From Blastobasis lacticolella (Eukaryota > Arthropoda > Insecta > Lepidoptera > Blastobasidae), in contig LR990039.1 of the NCBI GenBank assembly GCA_905147135.1, positions 33,849,708 through 33,913,707 on the forward strand: a stretch of DNA of 64,000 bases. The letters run 5' to 3'. A program made the position numbers and the translations under genes. Below, one piece after another: positions 44,401-54,572 of this stretch (positions within the stretch are counted from its first letter, which is position 1; each line of letters opens with the position of its first letter). Under the pieces are notes generated by a model. It saw only the letters and a program-made list of their open reading frames with translations. It was not told where the DNA came from and ran no database searches.

Positions 44401-44660
44401 ATAACAAACAAATTGATTTCTCTAGGACTGTTTATTTTAGTAAGTTAAGAAAAATATTATTAAATAATGGGCAAAACTATTATTAAGGAAGTGCGGATCA
44501 AAATTTTTTATTAATAATTTAGACCAAGGTTCAAGCTAATCGTGACCAAATAACTGAATGTTTACAAGAAGGACTGACAAGGACTGACGAGGACAGATTA
44601 TCCCCAGATTATTGCCATAACCACACTTTATAATTTGTACTACTGTCAGTTGATTCGGAC
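44400..44660 (-). repeat. Unclassified repeat R (copy 2)
   Basis: On the minus strand this matches 16496-17010 block by block (CTGACAGTAGTACAAATTAT, GGCAATAATCTGGGGATAAT, GTAAACATTCAGTTATTTGG, CATTATTTAATAATATTT). It lacks the 251-bp MITE, so it is an empty site for it, and is instead cut by the hAT-like element at 44661. Confidence 0.75.
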
Positions 44661-45059
44661 TAGGGTTTTCGAACGCCCGACCTTTTTAGATACCCGGGTA
44701 TCGGATATTATTTTTATAATACCCGGGTATACCCGGGTACCCGGGTAATTACCCATTTTTTAAGAAAATGTATGTAAAAGGCATTTTTTAAAACTTTTTT
44801 TTTCAATTTGAAATATAATAAAGAAAAATGTATTTAATCAGTGAAACTAGCCTCATTGGAAAGCTTAAGAATAACATTTCGGTCATGTGGCCGTTGCGTG
44901 TTTATTCTAACAAAAGTCAAAACCATTCAACCAAAAGTGGAATGAATAATGTCACGTTGGACATCCAGATTGTGCCATCTATTGGGACGATAGGGACGGG
45001 GACGATGGAACACAACCCTGTACAGAATAGAATACCCTATTCCTGTTGCACGTAAATGA

Positions 45060-45690
45060 TCTGCTCGTGTTCGGTGCTTTTGGATATGCATATGGCACCA
45101 CAGTGACGGACAGGTACACATCCAGAGTGCCTGTCCGTCATAGGCCATAAGAGAGGATGTCGAGTCTTGTCGAGAGTCTATCAGTGATCGCCTGGACCAA
45201 GCTCTCCAGAATGTTTCTGATTGGAGAGTTGCAAAAATTTTGCAATTCAATGCATCTAAAACACAGGCATGTTTGTTCACCGCCAAGCGAAGTACATTCC
45301 GTCAAACTCCAACTTACCAGGGTGCGCCCCTACAAATACGTGATATGCCAAGGTGTATCTGGCTGCTCTGGACTCGGTTGAGAGACGCGCCAAGAAACTC
45401 ATAAACAATCCCCCGTCGGTGCAGGAAAGTCTACAGGATCTGGATCACTGCCGTAAAGTGGCATCTCTGTCGGTTTTCTGCAGACTACACTTTGGGGATT
45501 GTGCTACGGAATTACAGGAGTTAGTTCCACCAGCCCCATTCCATCTTCGGGGCTCTAGGTGTAAGCGTATCATATACGAATTCAGTGTTTTCCTAACTCT
45601 TTTCTGTTGCGAACGGCAAAGGATTAGAACTCACTGCCTGCACATTTTTTCCCTGAGCACACCTTGTGGTACACCTTGGGTCTCTTTATG
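45060..45690 (+). mobile_element. LINE reverse transcriptase C-terminal part inside the hAT-like element
   Basis: Frames reading DWRVAKILQFNASKTQACLF, TAKRSTFRQTPTYQGAPLQI, LAALDSVERRAKKLINNP and SVFCRLHFGDCATELQELVP follow the order of Jockey/CR1-like elements after the YADD palm. Frame changes and stops break the coding sequence. It is probably an insertion or capture in the DNA transposon. Confidence 0.82.
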
Positions 45691-45969
45691 ATAAGAGTGA
45701 ATAGGTATTTAATAGACAGGTATGCGCCATCGTAGACTGCATCTGCACTTAACATCAGATGAGATGGCAGTCATTCCCTGCCTATTTTCCTTAAAAAATA
45801 AAACAACTGTAGGTTGTTAGTAAAATACTACCGTTTGCTGCGAATTGTGTGAAAATTGAATGTTCACATTGGGCTAACTACACGCCAGTCGCGGCGGCCA
45901 CATGGCCGAAATAATATTCAAACATAAATGGCATTTCATTATCTTTCCCATACAATATATTTTTTATGT

Positions 45970-46030
45970 TTCAAGGCAAACAAACGGGTAAGCTGGCCAC
46001 CTTATGGAAAGTGGTCTTCGCCGCCTATGG
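45970..46030 (-). repeat. Dispersed repeat, family E (fragment)
   Basis: AAGGCAAACAAACGGGTAAG, CTGGCCACCTTATGGAAAGT and GCCGCCTATGGAC match the family E 3' half, inverted. It lies inside the hAT-like element. Confidence 0.5.
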
Positions 46031-46599
46031 ACTATTCTTCTTTGTTTAATTTTAATTTAAAAACCAAAGGTTTATAAGAAAAGAAAACAATTTGAACTTA
46101 TCCTGACTTGTTATGTTTTTTCTTAGTTTCCTTATGACTTATGGGAGAAGATTTGCACTATTTAAACTCTTTAAGGCGTTACATTACCGAATCAATGATT
46201 TTTTTAAATACCCGGTTACCCGGGTATGGCACTCAGTTTATACCCGGGTACAAAACCCCTAAATACCCGGGTATACCCGACCCCGGGTACCTGGGTAGAA
46301 AACCCTAATTCGGACTTACCGTGGTCCTATTATATTTATTATAATAACTTTTTTACCTAGTTAAATTCGCATCTTGGACGTGTGTAACCTACTCAAGCTT
46401 TATGTAGAAACTTTTACATTTACCTAATCTACGACCAGTAGCGGTTTTGAGCTTATAAATGCGAATGAACACTTCTGTATGAGAGCTGTACCCACCCTTA
46501 GACCAAGTTACGACCTATGGGGTTGAGTAGTTCTAGACTACAAGACTAGTGAATGATTATTTTGTTACTACTCAGTGCCAGGCAAAAGTTATAACGTTT

Positions 46600-46870
46600 A
46601 CTTGAATGGGTACTTAAGTGGCCTTAACTTTTTCCCTCATATACTTTACCCAAAAACAGTTCACGCTATAAACCTCCTCATTCCGCCGGCCTCTTTTCGT
46701 CATAGGGAGACCGCAATAAGTCTGCGGACGTTTTATCCTGATGTCGTAGATCTTCCAGCTATCCTCAGAAAACCGATTTGGTTCATCCTTGGAACACGTT
46801 GCCTAGCTAGAGTAAATAGGCTGTTCCTAGACACGAATGCTCCATCTGCGGTCGTATCGACACATAATTA
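46600..46870 (+). mobile_element. LINE C-terminal remnant
   Basis: The frame HAINLLIPPASFRHRETAIS, FYPDVVDLPAILRKPIWFIL and RCLARVNRLFLDTNAPS resembles the LIPPxxFRxRxTR, HPYVVDxPxxRT and FKxRVNRLL blocks of LINE reverse transcriptase C-termini. The 5' part is missing. Confidence 0.65.
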
Positions 46871-46879
46871 CCACTATCT

Positions 46880-48150
46880 TTATTAATTTATATTTCGTTC
46901 TATCAATAATAAAAACAACTCGTCGATTGCTTGTAGTTTCTTCTCGACATAGTTCAAAATTTGCCTCTTCATCGTGCAATCAATTCAAATTGAATCAACA
47001 GATTGACTGTGAAAGTGCATCGTGTGTAGCCATTTAAGAGAGAAATCTTATCCCTACCTTTCATTTAAAAAAGAATAATTAAAGAATAAATAAAACAAAT
47101 ATAATAATATAAAAACCAATGAATGTAAATTTTGAAACATTCTCTCCGTTTTTGTTTTGATTCAAAGATTTAAAATATTTATTTGTAAGAGTTTATTTGT
47201 AGTAAATCTCTGAATGATCTGAATTATACTAGTTTACAATATTCTAATCGATGTGTACGTAATGTTAACAAATAGGAATGTAATGTAACTATTAGATATG
47301 TACCAACTTGTGACAAATAACCTAACCGACAGAAAAACCCCCGACGAAGTTTACATATACTCAAATATTTTCTAAACGATTGAACTGATTTTAATGAGAC
47401 AGAGCTAAGAATCATCACGATTAAACTGGCTTTCAAATAGAGGAAACCGCATCCGATTCGGTCGCTCCGTTTGGGAGTTACGATGCTACAGACATATACA
47501 CAAAACCACAGATTCGCACGTCAAACTAATAGCAACCTTCTCTTTTGTCTGGGGTCACCAAGGTTGTCGCGGTCGAAGGGGAATTTGATCACAGGTAAGC
47601 ATTATAAATCGCCCGTTAAGAAATTCTCGTTGTAGATACCTACTGTTAAGTACTTGACAAGATTTGAAATAGTTGAAATAGTTGTATTGCAGTGTCAATT
47701 TAGGTAAGGTGTCTTGCTTGAACAGAAACTTAATAATCGTAATTCATTATCGATAATACGTTGTCATTTTGAAAAGATCCGACACGACAGCATTTATTTT
47801 ATTTGTGTGTAACGTTTTCGAATTCCGTTTTATACGACAGACCGAGACCTCTGGCGAGTATTTCTAGCAGCACTGGCTTTTCATACGTCGGATATCGGGT
47901 GTATATTTGAGAACCAACTTAGATATAAACTGATATCTCAATAATTTTACGGCATAATTAAAATTTAAAATAAAATATACAATCACATTTCAATTTATAA
48001 TATTGTTAACCTCTGAAAAGGAAACACGTGGGTAGGGGTACACATACAATAGACATCAAACCTATTAATTTTAGGTACATAATTAAAAAAGTCGCAGACA
48101 AAGTATCAGGTTTACAACAACAAAATTTTAATTAAAATGCGTGGGTGGTA
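46880..48150. other. Intergenic sequence without a recognised feature
   Basis: AT-rich; the frames at 46837-47037 and 47224-47436 lack motifs. A piece around 47370-47470 (TTTTAATGAGACAGAGCTAA) resembles part of 44200-44240 and may be another dispersed repeat. Confidence 0.4.
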
Positions 48151-48155
48151 CTTAC

Positions 48156-48600
48156 GTTTTAATCTGCTGCGGTTACCGTCCCGCGGTTTGTCTCGGAACT
48201 GACCACATTCTGCGATAAAGTGATATTCGACTCGCAGTGACTAACGATGTAAAATATTCCCTGTAAACCGGCGGGAGCTAATGACGTCGCGTCTGGCACG
48301 CAGGAGACGCGGGTGCAACTGCGTGTCGGTGTGACCCGCGTCTCCCGAGCGGTGCGTTTGGAATGCACAGTGCTACCATCTGCCCAGACAGGACTAGGCA
48401 ACGGATTCATCTGGCAAATGAACGGAGCATGCCCATTATCGATTTTCGGAGCAGGTATGCGAGGGTGCATTCCCCCCGCCGTTGCGTAGGCACCAAAGCC
48501 CGTGGGGGACCTAGGAAATTGCAAGCCGTCCCCCGCGCGGCCCGGCCCCCGCGCCGGCTGCAGCCGGCCGGGGCCGCGACTCACTGGGCGGCGTGGGACG
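48156..48600 (-). ncRNA. GC-rich exon-like segment with strong donor (possible alternative first exon)
   Basis: GC- and CpG-rich sequence at about 48280-48600 precedes, on the minus strand, the donor CAGATTAAAAC then GTAAGTACC at 48155. A 141-codon frame (starting MSRGPGRLQPARGPGRAGDG) stops at 48159, three bases before the donor, so the segment is probably untranslated. It lies 4.7 kb upstream of the nicotinamidase start codon in the same orientation. It could be a distal first exon of that gene or of a separate non-coding transcript. No acceptor was assigned. Confidence 0.4.
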
Positions 48601-48609
48601 CCGCGTTTT

Positions 48610-49690
48610 CTTCGATTAGATTTCCTCTTTGTAAAAGGTTTTACTAGTGGTTTGATTGATGAGCTTGTGAAGTCCGATTGGAAACTGACATCACATTGTG
48701 GACGGGTGTTTTCTGCTAAGATTCAGTTAGGGGTCGAAGAGGTCGCCATGGCCGAAATCGATAGAAGAGACACTATTATTAGACTGACCTGGCTTTTGTG
48801 GCGGTCAGGAGCTGGGGTATCAAACTGGTTAGCGTACAGTGAGAGCCTAGTAGGTATATTAGGAGTACCTAAGGTGATTAACGCCCTAATAAATAGCGCT
48901 CAATATCTAGAAAACGCATTTTTCAAATAAAACTATTAACTAATGGGTTAATCACCCACTGTAAGTACCTTAGTAGGTAGCTGATCCGGGTTGGAATCCC
49001 GCACTGTATCTGTGAGTCTGTACCTACCTAGCCCCTGGCGCATTATTACAAGTTTGAAGTTTTTGTCTGCTGTGTTAAGTGTCTGTGTGTCTGTCTATAG
49101 CATCATGATTACCGAACAGACTATCTTGTGCGGTAATTTCAGCACGCTGCGTCCAACCAACTCGAAAACTGCGCATCTCGTTACCATCAGATGGGGTTCT
49201 ACCCTAACACAAAGGGTCTGTTTGATGGAGAAATTGCAAATCGAAAACGCAAACATCACAACCCCTCTCGTAGGTTCAATAAAGCCAGCCGAATTTGATC
49301 CCATCTATGCTTGTTTTATTTTTTAAGTACAGGTCGGTACTAAATGCTGCTCCGGCGTCTGTATTTCTAGCCCTTTTGTAAAACAACCCTTCCCCCTTTT
49401 CATTAAAAAGCTTTAGCTGGCATGTCCTTTGTTAGTGGGGAGTGCAAATTTTTAGGTACTACAAAACGGGTTTTTTGAAACCTGATTGAACATCTGCCGT
49501 TAAAAGGGGAGAAATAATTACGTCGGGGTAGGTAACAACACATAGGTAGGTACCTAGGTACGTATTATACTTTAGGTCGGTACCTTAGGTTAATTATAAT
49601 AAGTAGATATAGGCAGAGAAGAGTGGCGATTGCTCCACCGACCAGAGTCATACTCTTAAATATTGATGATGATGATGATAGGCTGATAGG
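48610..49690. other. Intergenic sequence, short frames without motifs
   Basis: Plus-strand frames at 48502-48930 and 48991-49326 (142 and 111 codons) show no domain that I recognise. Repeated TAGGTAGGTACC words occur at about 49535-49600. Confidence 0.35.
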
Positions 49691-50130
49691 TATACAATTT
49701 TTAATAACGTTATCCGTGTAAAAAAGCCAATTGTTTGAACTTTACCTACCTCGGGGTAGGTAGAGCTCGTCTAATCTAAAATGACGCGCCCCACTATCGC
49801 ATTAACGCACACAAGCAAGTTTAAAATATGGACGCAATACATATACAAATGCCGTTCTAATTGGTCATTCAGTTCCCGATGAAATTCAAACGTAGGAGCA
49901 CGCGTCGTTTATTGGCTCCCACACAGATGAAGTGTCGCTATCAATATTTGCACTCACACATCGAAATCAACTAACTAAGTAGTGGGGCGCGTCATTTTAA
50001 ACTAGACGAGCTCTACCTACTTATTATAATTTAGGTAGGTACGTAAATACTAATTAGTAGGTATAGGTGGATAGGTATGCAATGTTTGATAACGTTTTCT
50101 GTGTAAAAAAACCAATTGTGTGAACTTTTA
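49690..50130. repeat. Diverged direct duplication bracketing the MITE
   Basis: AGGTATACAATTTTTAATAA with CGTGTAAAAAAGCCAATTGT at 49690-49735 recurs as AGGTATGCAATGTTTGATAA with TGTGTAAAAAAACCAATTGT at 50075-50120. The MITE sits between the two copies. The duplication is older than the MITE, judging by divergence. Confidence 0.65.
49761..50015. mobile_element. 251-bp MITE with TA target site (copy 2)
   Basis: The element occupies 49763-50013, flanked by TA. Ends and length match copy 1 at 4742-4992. Differences are mostly single-base changes, about 3 percent by eye. Confidence 0.9.
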
Positions 50131-50454
50131 TGCTATCAATTATTTTTTACCAAAATTCGCGTATTTACACATTATAACCACTTTCGTTGAGTTTCCGTTT
50201 CCGGCAGATAAGAATATTTGAAGGTGCCACCAGACATCTAGACCGAAAAATAACGTAAACGTAGTTTTGTACCTTACCCTGATATTGGCCGTTATTGGCA
50301 AAGTCCTATAATGGGTGTCGGAAATGTTGCAATGTCGTAGGATATTTTATCCTCCTTATGGCGGAATCATTGGGTAAACCAACATTATCGGGAATCCCGA
50401 AACACGTACCTACTTCCGATTGAGTTAAATTTATTTATCATATGGCTTTTAAGT

Positions 50455-50640
50455 TCCTACTGCTACTTAAATTTTCAATTTACATTTCGTCAAGTAGGCG
50501 AGAGCTTCGGCCGAAAGGGACTGAAAATCTTCCGCTTGCCCGCTGTACTTGGTATCCGGACATTCAAATATAATATGATTTACTGACTGCTCAGGGCAGC
50601 CGCACTGATAAAAATTTAGTGAATTGATGATTGAGTTAAA
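50455..50640 (-). mobile_element. LINE C-terminal zinc-knuckle remnant
   Basis: The minus strand reads FYQCGCPEQSVNHIIFECPD and TKYSGQAEDFQSLSAEALAY, a CxC-x7-H-x4-C knuckle followed by a helix region as found at the C-terminus of many insect non-LTR elements. It is a short fragment and abuts the inverted-repeat element at 50641. Confidence 0.7.
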
Positions 50641-51741
50641 TTATAGTAGTTTATACCTATCATATAAAAGGGGGTATTAAAACATGAGTGTCTGTTTTGA
50701 TTTGACACGAGTGTTTTAATACCTAATTATATGCAGTTGCATGCACTACTTTATGTAGCACTCATATTTTTATGTTAAAATATCGTACCTATAATTTTCT
50801 CAACTTTGCTGGAAGTAAGTTGCGAGTCAGTTCTATTGTATCTACGCGTCGAGGATATCAAGCGCGGGAAATTCACTTCATTACTTTCACATTTATCTAT
50901 TTATTTGCTTCAAACAAGAAAAAACATTCACAAAGACAAATTACAATAATTATAAAAAATATTCTGTTTAGCGGGAAAATAATTACTAGAGATGTAACGG
51001 ATATCCGGCCACTATCCGGTATCCGGCCTATCCGGCCATAATTTACTATCCGGCCGGATACCGGATAATGCGTTAATATCCGGCCGGATACCGGATAGTA
51101 AAAAATGTATGAAAAGTCCATAAAAGTGATTTTGCTCATCGGAAATATATGCCCTTTTGTAGCAGTCGAGTAAAAAGTCGTCTCAAAACATTTAAAAACC
51201 ATAAATATTAATCAAAGAACTATTGATTATGTCAGCATCGGCACCTATTCTACTCGTAGGATAGCAACAATTTGTAATGGTTTCTGATCTCTTCTTTTGG
51301 CACTATGCCTTTTCCATTAGCAGGAGTCAGCTCTCCTTGTCTGCTTCCTCTATTTCTTTCTATTTTGAGCAGTAGCAGCGTCAATAATATTGTCCTTCAG
51401 GTCCCGTTGGTCCGCCGCGATGACAGCTTGCACAAACTTGTTCAGAGACTATGACCTGTGAATATCCGGCCGCCGGATATCCGGCTAGGAGGCTGGCCGG
51501 ATATCCGGTATCCGGTATCCGGCCAAACAACTATCCGTTTCATTTCTAATAATTACACACAAATATGAACGGGAAAATTTGAATTTTGTATTTAAATTTT
51601 GAATTATATGCAGTTGCAACTGCATATACCTAATTATATGCAGTTGCAACTGCATATAATTAGGTATTAATACACTCGTGTCAAACTATCACTCATGTTT
51701 TAATACCCCCTTTTATATGGCAGTTGCATAAACTACTATTA
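50641..51741. mobile_element. Inverted-repeat DNA element (host of a nested hAT-like element)
   Basis: The ends TAGTAGTTTAT and ATAAACTACTA are inverted at 50644 and 51738, flanked by TTA on both sides. The arms share TATAAAAGGGGGTATTAAAA, CATGAGTG and TAATACCTAATTATATGCAG in opposite orientation over about 110 bp. Near the right arm ATATGCAGTTGCAACTGCAT palindromes are duplicated. A 3-bp TTA duplication would fit PIF/Harbinger, but no transposase is present. Confidence 0.72.
50979..51556. mobile_element. hAT-type element (562 bp) with ATCCGGAT palindrome arrays, nested
   Basis: The element spans 50987-51548. TAGAGATGTAACGGATA at the left and the complement of the right end, TAGAAATGAAACGGATA, are terminal inverted repeats (15 of 17). 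ATAATTAC flanks both sides (50979-50986, 51549-51556). Arrays of ATCCGGCCGGAT and GGATATCCGG lie at 50999-51100 and 51460-51535. No transposase is encoded. It lies inside the TTA-flanked element. Confidence 0.9.
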
Positions 51742-51744
51742 TAT

Positions 51745-52015
51745 AGTAGGGTTGGCAATCCTAGTTGCCAGTTAGGACAGCGCCTAACTCCCGTATTCAC
51801 GAACAATATAATTTGTCTTAATAAAGTAGCGTGACGTACTACGCAAAGTAAGTCTGAGTAAAGACAGTCATTCCCTAAATCACTTCTGACAGCGGTTCTT
51901 TGCTAAGTGAACGCACATACTGCGTTTAATACCCTCTAGTAGACTGCTACTGATACAGATTTTCCGAGATCCGATTAAAGAGAAAAAAAATTGTGGTTGG
52001 TGATTAGAAAAGGTA
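51745..52015. other. Intergenic sequence without a recognised feature
   Basis: No motif, repeat or coding potential was recognised. Confidence 0.35.
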
Positions 52016-52019
52016 CTAA

Positions 52020-52510
52020 AAATAAGTAATTTTTCACGAACCTTTCAGAGTAACTTCGTTTACCAAATTCAATACTTGAGAATCACCATCATGGCGCCAT
52101 CTAGCGAGGCACTCCAAAACTACACTTTTACTAACTGTGAAAATTTCCCCGTTTTGCTCGCTACCTATCTGAATTATGCGTTCTCGCGCAGTGTGAGGAT
52201 CTGTCCGTTTCCCTACTCGGTAAGTTGTATTGAAAATGTTCGAAGGCAATGGGAGATTTTGAAAGTGCCGAAATTAAAACGAAAAAGTATTTCTAATAAT
52301 TGTAATAGACGGGGTTAATTCTCAAGAATAAATCATAATGACACTGGCAGATGTATTAAAATATCCACTTTTGTCGCATTATTCTCATAAAAGGTAATAA
52401 AACTGAGTAGGTATCTTTTTACGAAACACCTTTCCGAATAACTTTGGTTACCAAATTCAATACTTAAGAATCCTCTGCGAGTAACGCCATCTATCGAGCC
52501 ACGACCGAAC
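52020..52510. repeat. Diverged direct repeat, two copies about 390 bp apart
   Basis: TTACCAAATTCAATACTTGA with GCGCCATCTAGCGAGG at 52058-52110 matches TTACCAAATTCAATACTTAA with ACGCCATCTATCGAGC at 52450-52500. The upstream CGAACCTTTCAGAGTAACTT / CGAAACACCTTTCCGAATAA also match. The family is unknown. Confidence 0.6.
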
Positions 52511-52920
52511 TATACTTATTTCTTTATTTAAAGTAGCTCTCTGAAATCCCATTTGGCAATTTGTGAGAGTGATATTGTAAACCCCTTTTATTGTTTGATC
52601 AGAATCACTCGATCAAACGATTGCACGTTTCATTTGCTGGGCTGTTGCTGTGGCTGTGTGACAGCCTGTACGTCGTGTTACATACGCGTACCTTTGATCA
52701 TGGATGTGCACCAGACTGGACACAATAGCACTAGTGTGCGTAGCAGACAGGCCCCGGGCCCGCTAAACAAACAGCTGTAGGTACGCATGACCAGCTAGAT
52801 CAAACATTATGCATGTGCCGTCTAAAGCTATGTTTTACATATAGTTTTCAGTGTAGGCAGGGAGATTAAAGCGGTAAGAGGGGTGAAGTTACAATGTTGC
52901 CACTTTTGGAAAATAAACAG
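52511..52920. other. Intergenic sequence without a recognised feature
   Basis: A 75-codon plus-strand frame (52553-52780) lacks motifs. Nothing else was recognised. Confidence 0.35.
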
Positions 52921-52924
52921 TTAG

Positions 52925-53030
52925 CGATGACCACTATAAGCAACTCGTAAGCGGGAGGTACCGGGTTCGAACCCCACAGCGGCCATGTACCAATGACTCT
53001 TTTCTGAGTTATGTACATTTTATTTGTAAC
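52925..53030 (+). mobile_element. SINE family A fragment (tRNA-like head)
   Basis: GCAACTCGTAAGCGGGAGGT, ACCGGGTTCGAACCCCACAG and GACTCTTTTCTGAGTTATGT match the head and start of the body. The A-box part and the rest of the body are missing. Confidence 0.65.
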
Positions 53031-53139
53031 ATTGTTGTCATGTTTATACTGCATTAGTGTTAAGTATCTACTGTAATGTTACAAATGTATGGTGAAATAA
53101 ATAAATAAATAATTAATTTATTAATTTATTTTATTCAGG

Positions 53140-53400
53140 TAGTAAACGGTCATGTTACATTGCATGAGTTTCCAATTATATAGCAGTTATTATGAAGCAA
53201 TTACTAGCAGCCGCCCCGGCTTGGCACGGGTACGACTACGGGTACACGGGTATATAGCCTACGTCACCCGGGGATGGTGTAGCTTCCCAACGGTGAAAGA
53301 ATTTTTGAAATCGGTCCAGAAGTTTCGAAGCCTATTCAATAAAAACAAACAAACAAACAAAAAATCAAACCTTTCCTCTTTATAACATTAGTATAGATAG
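53140..53400 (+). repeat. Dispersed repeat ending AACATTAGTATAGAT
   Basis: AGCCGCCCCGGCTTGGCACG, TATAGCCTACGTCACCCGGG, TCGGTCCAGAAGTTTCGAAG and a CAAA-repeat end followed by ATAACATTAGTATAGAT form a layout common to a very abundant lepidopteran repeat. I cannot assign it with certainty to a SINE, LINE tail or Helitron. Confidence 0.5.
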
Positions 53401-53539
53401 ACCTACAGCTACTCTAAATATCAATTCTTATAGCACAGAATAAACTTTTATATTATATTATACAGTAACAATTTTACTTAAAAGCTACAGTATACAATAT
53501 TAGGATTTACAAAGTGCTACAAACCATACCCTGTGAACA

Positions 53540-53981
53540 ATTCCACAATTTATACTAGTATACCATGTACATTTTTCTTTAAACTGGCCAAATTATTATG
53601 AAACATATCTATATCACCAAATAATAAATTATATGTGTTTGGAGAACGCAGGAAAAACCTATATTTTGCATAATATGTTAATTTTTTTACAACGGTAGGG
53701 GTTACGCGGTTAATTAGTTGAATAATAACCGATGATCTGACGATATCTAAGTTATAGTTGACCAAAGACTTAATTTAAAATAAATTACTTATCAACTTGA
53801 ACAGTGTAAAAAGCCCTTTATGGCAGTATATTCTGTCACAGTGCAACCTCATAATGAAATTGATCTATACTGGTTTTTATCAATTTATAAATTACTGATA
53901 TCTTAAGCTACCAGTACCAGGCACTCGACATAGGTAGGTATTAATGTTTTATACAGTATAATGCACATTTAATTAGGAGCG
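53540..53981 (+). repeat. SINE-flanking segment, inverted copy of 41269-41500
   Basis: From about 53770 (GACCAAAGACTTAATTTAAA) to 53981 the sequence is the complement of 41500-41269. The part left of 53770 is not clearly shared. A minus-strand frame at 53550-53765 has no firm identity. Confidence 0.75.
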
Positions 53982-54375
53982 TCGGTGGCCGAGCGGTTAG
54001 AGTATCCGACTCGTAAACCAGAGGTCGGGACCTCTGGTTTACGAGTGAGTACGATGGCCGGAGCGGGATTCAAACCCGGGGGTTTGAATCCCGCTCCGGC
54101 CATGTACCAATGACTGTTTTCTGAGTTATGTACATTAGTTGAATACTAACCGATGCTCTTACGGTGAGGAAAACATCGTGCTGAAACCTGCACATTCAGG
54201 CCACTGCAGGCGTAACAATTATCCAAGCTGGTCAGGTTCCCCTCGTCACGGAGGTCAGATGGCAGTCGTTTCACTGTAATTACTTGATCTGCCAAATCCT
54301 GGATCATGGTTAAGGCAGGCCCCGGGCCCTCGTGCGCAATAGCATAACCGGGACATTAACGCCCAGATGATTATT
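53982..54375 (+). mobile_element. tRNA-derived SINE, family A (copy 7) with head rearranged into two hairpins
   Basis: The head starts GTCGGTGGCCGAGCGGTTAG. The rest is split into two perfect palindromes: 54009-54046 (18-bp arms, ACTCGTAAACCAGAGGTC and its complement, GG loop) and 54054-54103 (24-bp arms starting ATGGCCGGAGCGGGATTCAA, GG loop). The normal sequence in copy 5 (40915-41268) has neither inverted duplicate. The body then continues normally to ATTAACGCCCAGATG. Confidence 0.9.
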
Positions 54376-54449
54376 TTGTATCAATAAGTTTCATACATAA
54401 TAATGTAATCATAAAATGGGATAAGGGATCATATCTGCTCAATTTTGAG

Positions 54450-54572
54450 GCGGGCAACGCATTGGTGACTCCCCTGGTGTTGCTGATGTCCATAGGCGGC
54501 GGTGACCACTTTCCATCAGGTGGCCCGCATGCCTGTTTGTCTGCCGGATAACATAAAAAAAAAAAAAAAAAT
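54450..54572 (+). repeat. Dispersed repeat, family E (best copy)
   Basis: GGGCAACGCATTGGTGACTC, CCCTGGTGTTGCTGATGTCC, GGCGGCGGTGACCACTTTCC and ATCAGGTGGCCCGC run to a long A tract (54554-54570). The A tail supports a retroposed element; this copy defines the family in this window. Confidence 0.75.

Larger units (their letters stand above)
44653..46315. mobile_element. hAT-type element (1.65 kb) with ACCCGGGTA palindrome arrays
   Basis: The element spans 44661-46307. The ends TAGGGTTTTC (left) and GAAAACCCTA (right) are inverted, and ATTCGGAC (44653-44660 and 46308-46315) is an 8-bp target duplication. Arrays of the palindrome TACCCGGGTA lie just inside the left end (44691-44745) and the right end (46207-46300). 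No hAT transposase is encoded; the interior contains a captured LINE fragment (45060-45690). It inserted into repeat R. Confidence 0.9.

Noticed and set aside
48159..48584. 141-codon minus-strand frame as a protein-coding gene
   Set aside because: Low-complexity GC-rich translation that stops three bases before a strong donor; better explained as an untranslated exon or CpG-rich promoter.
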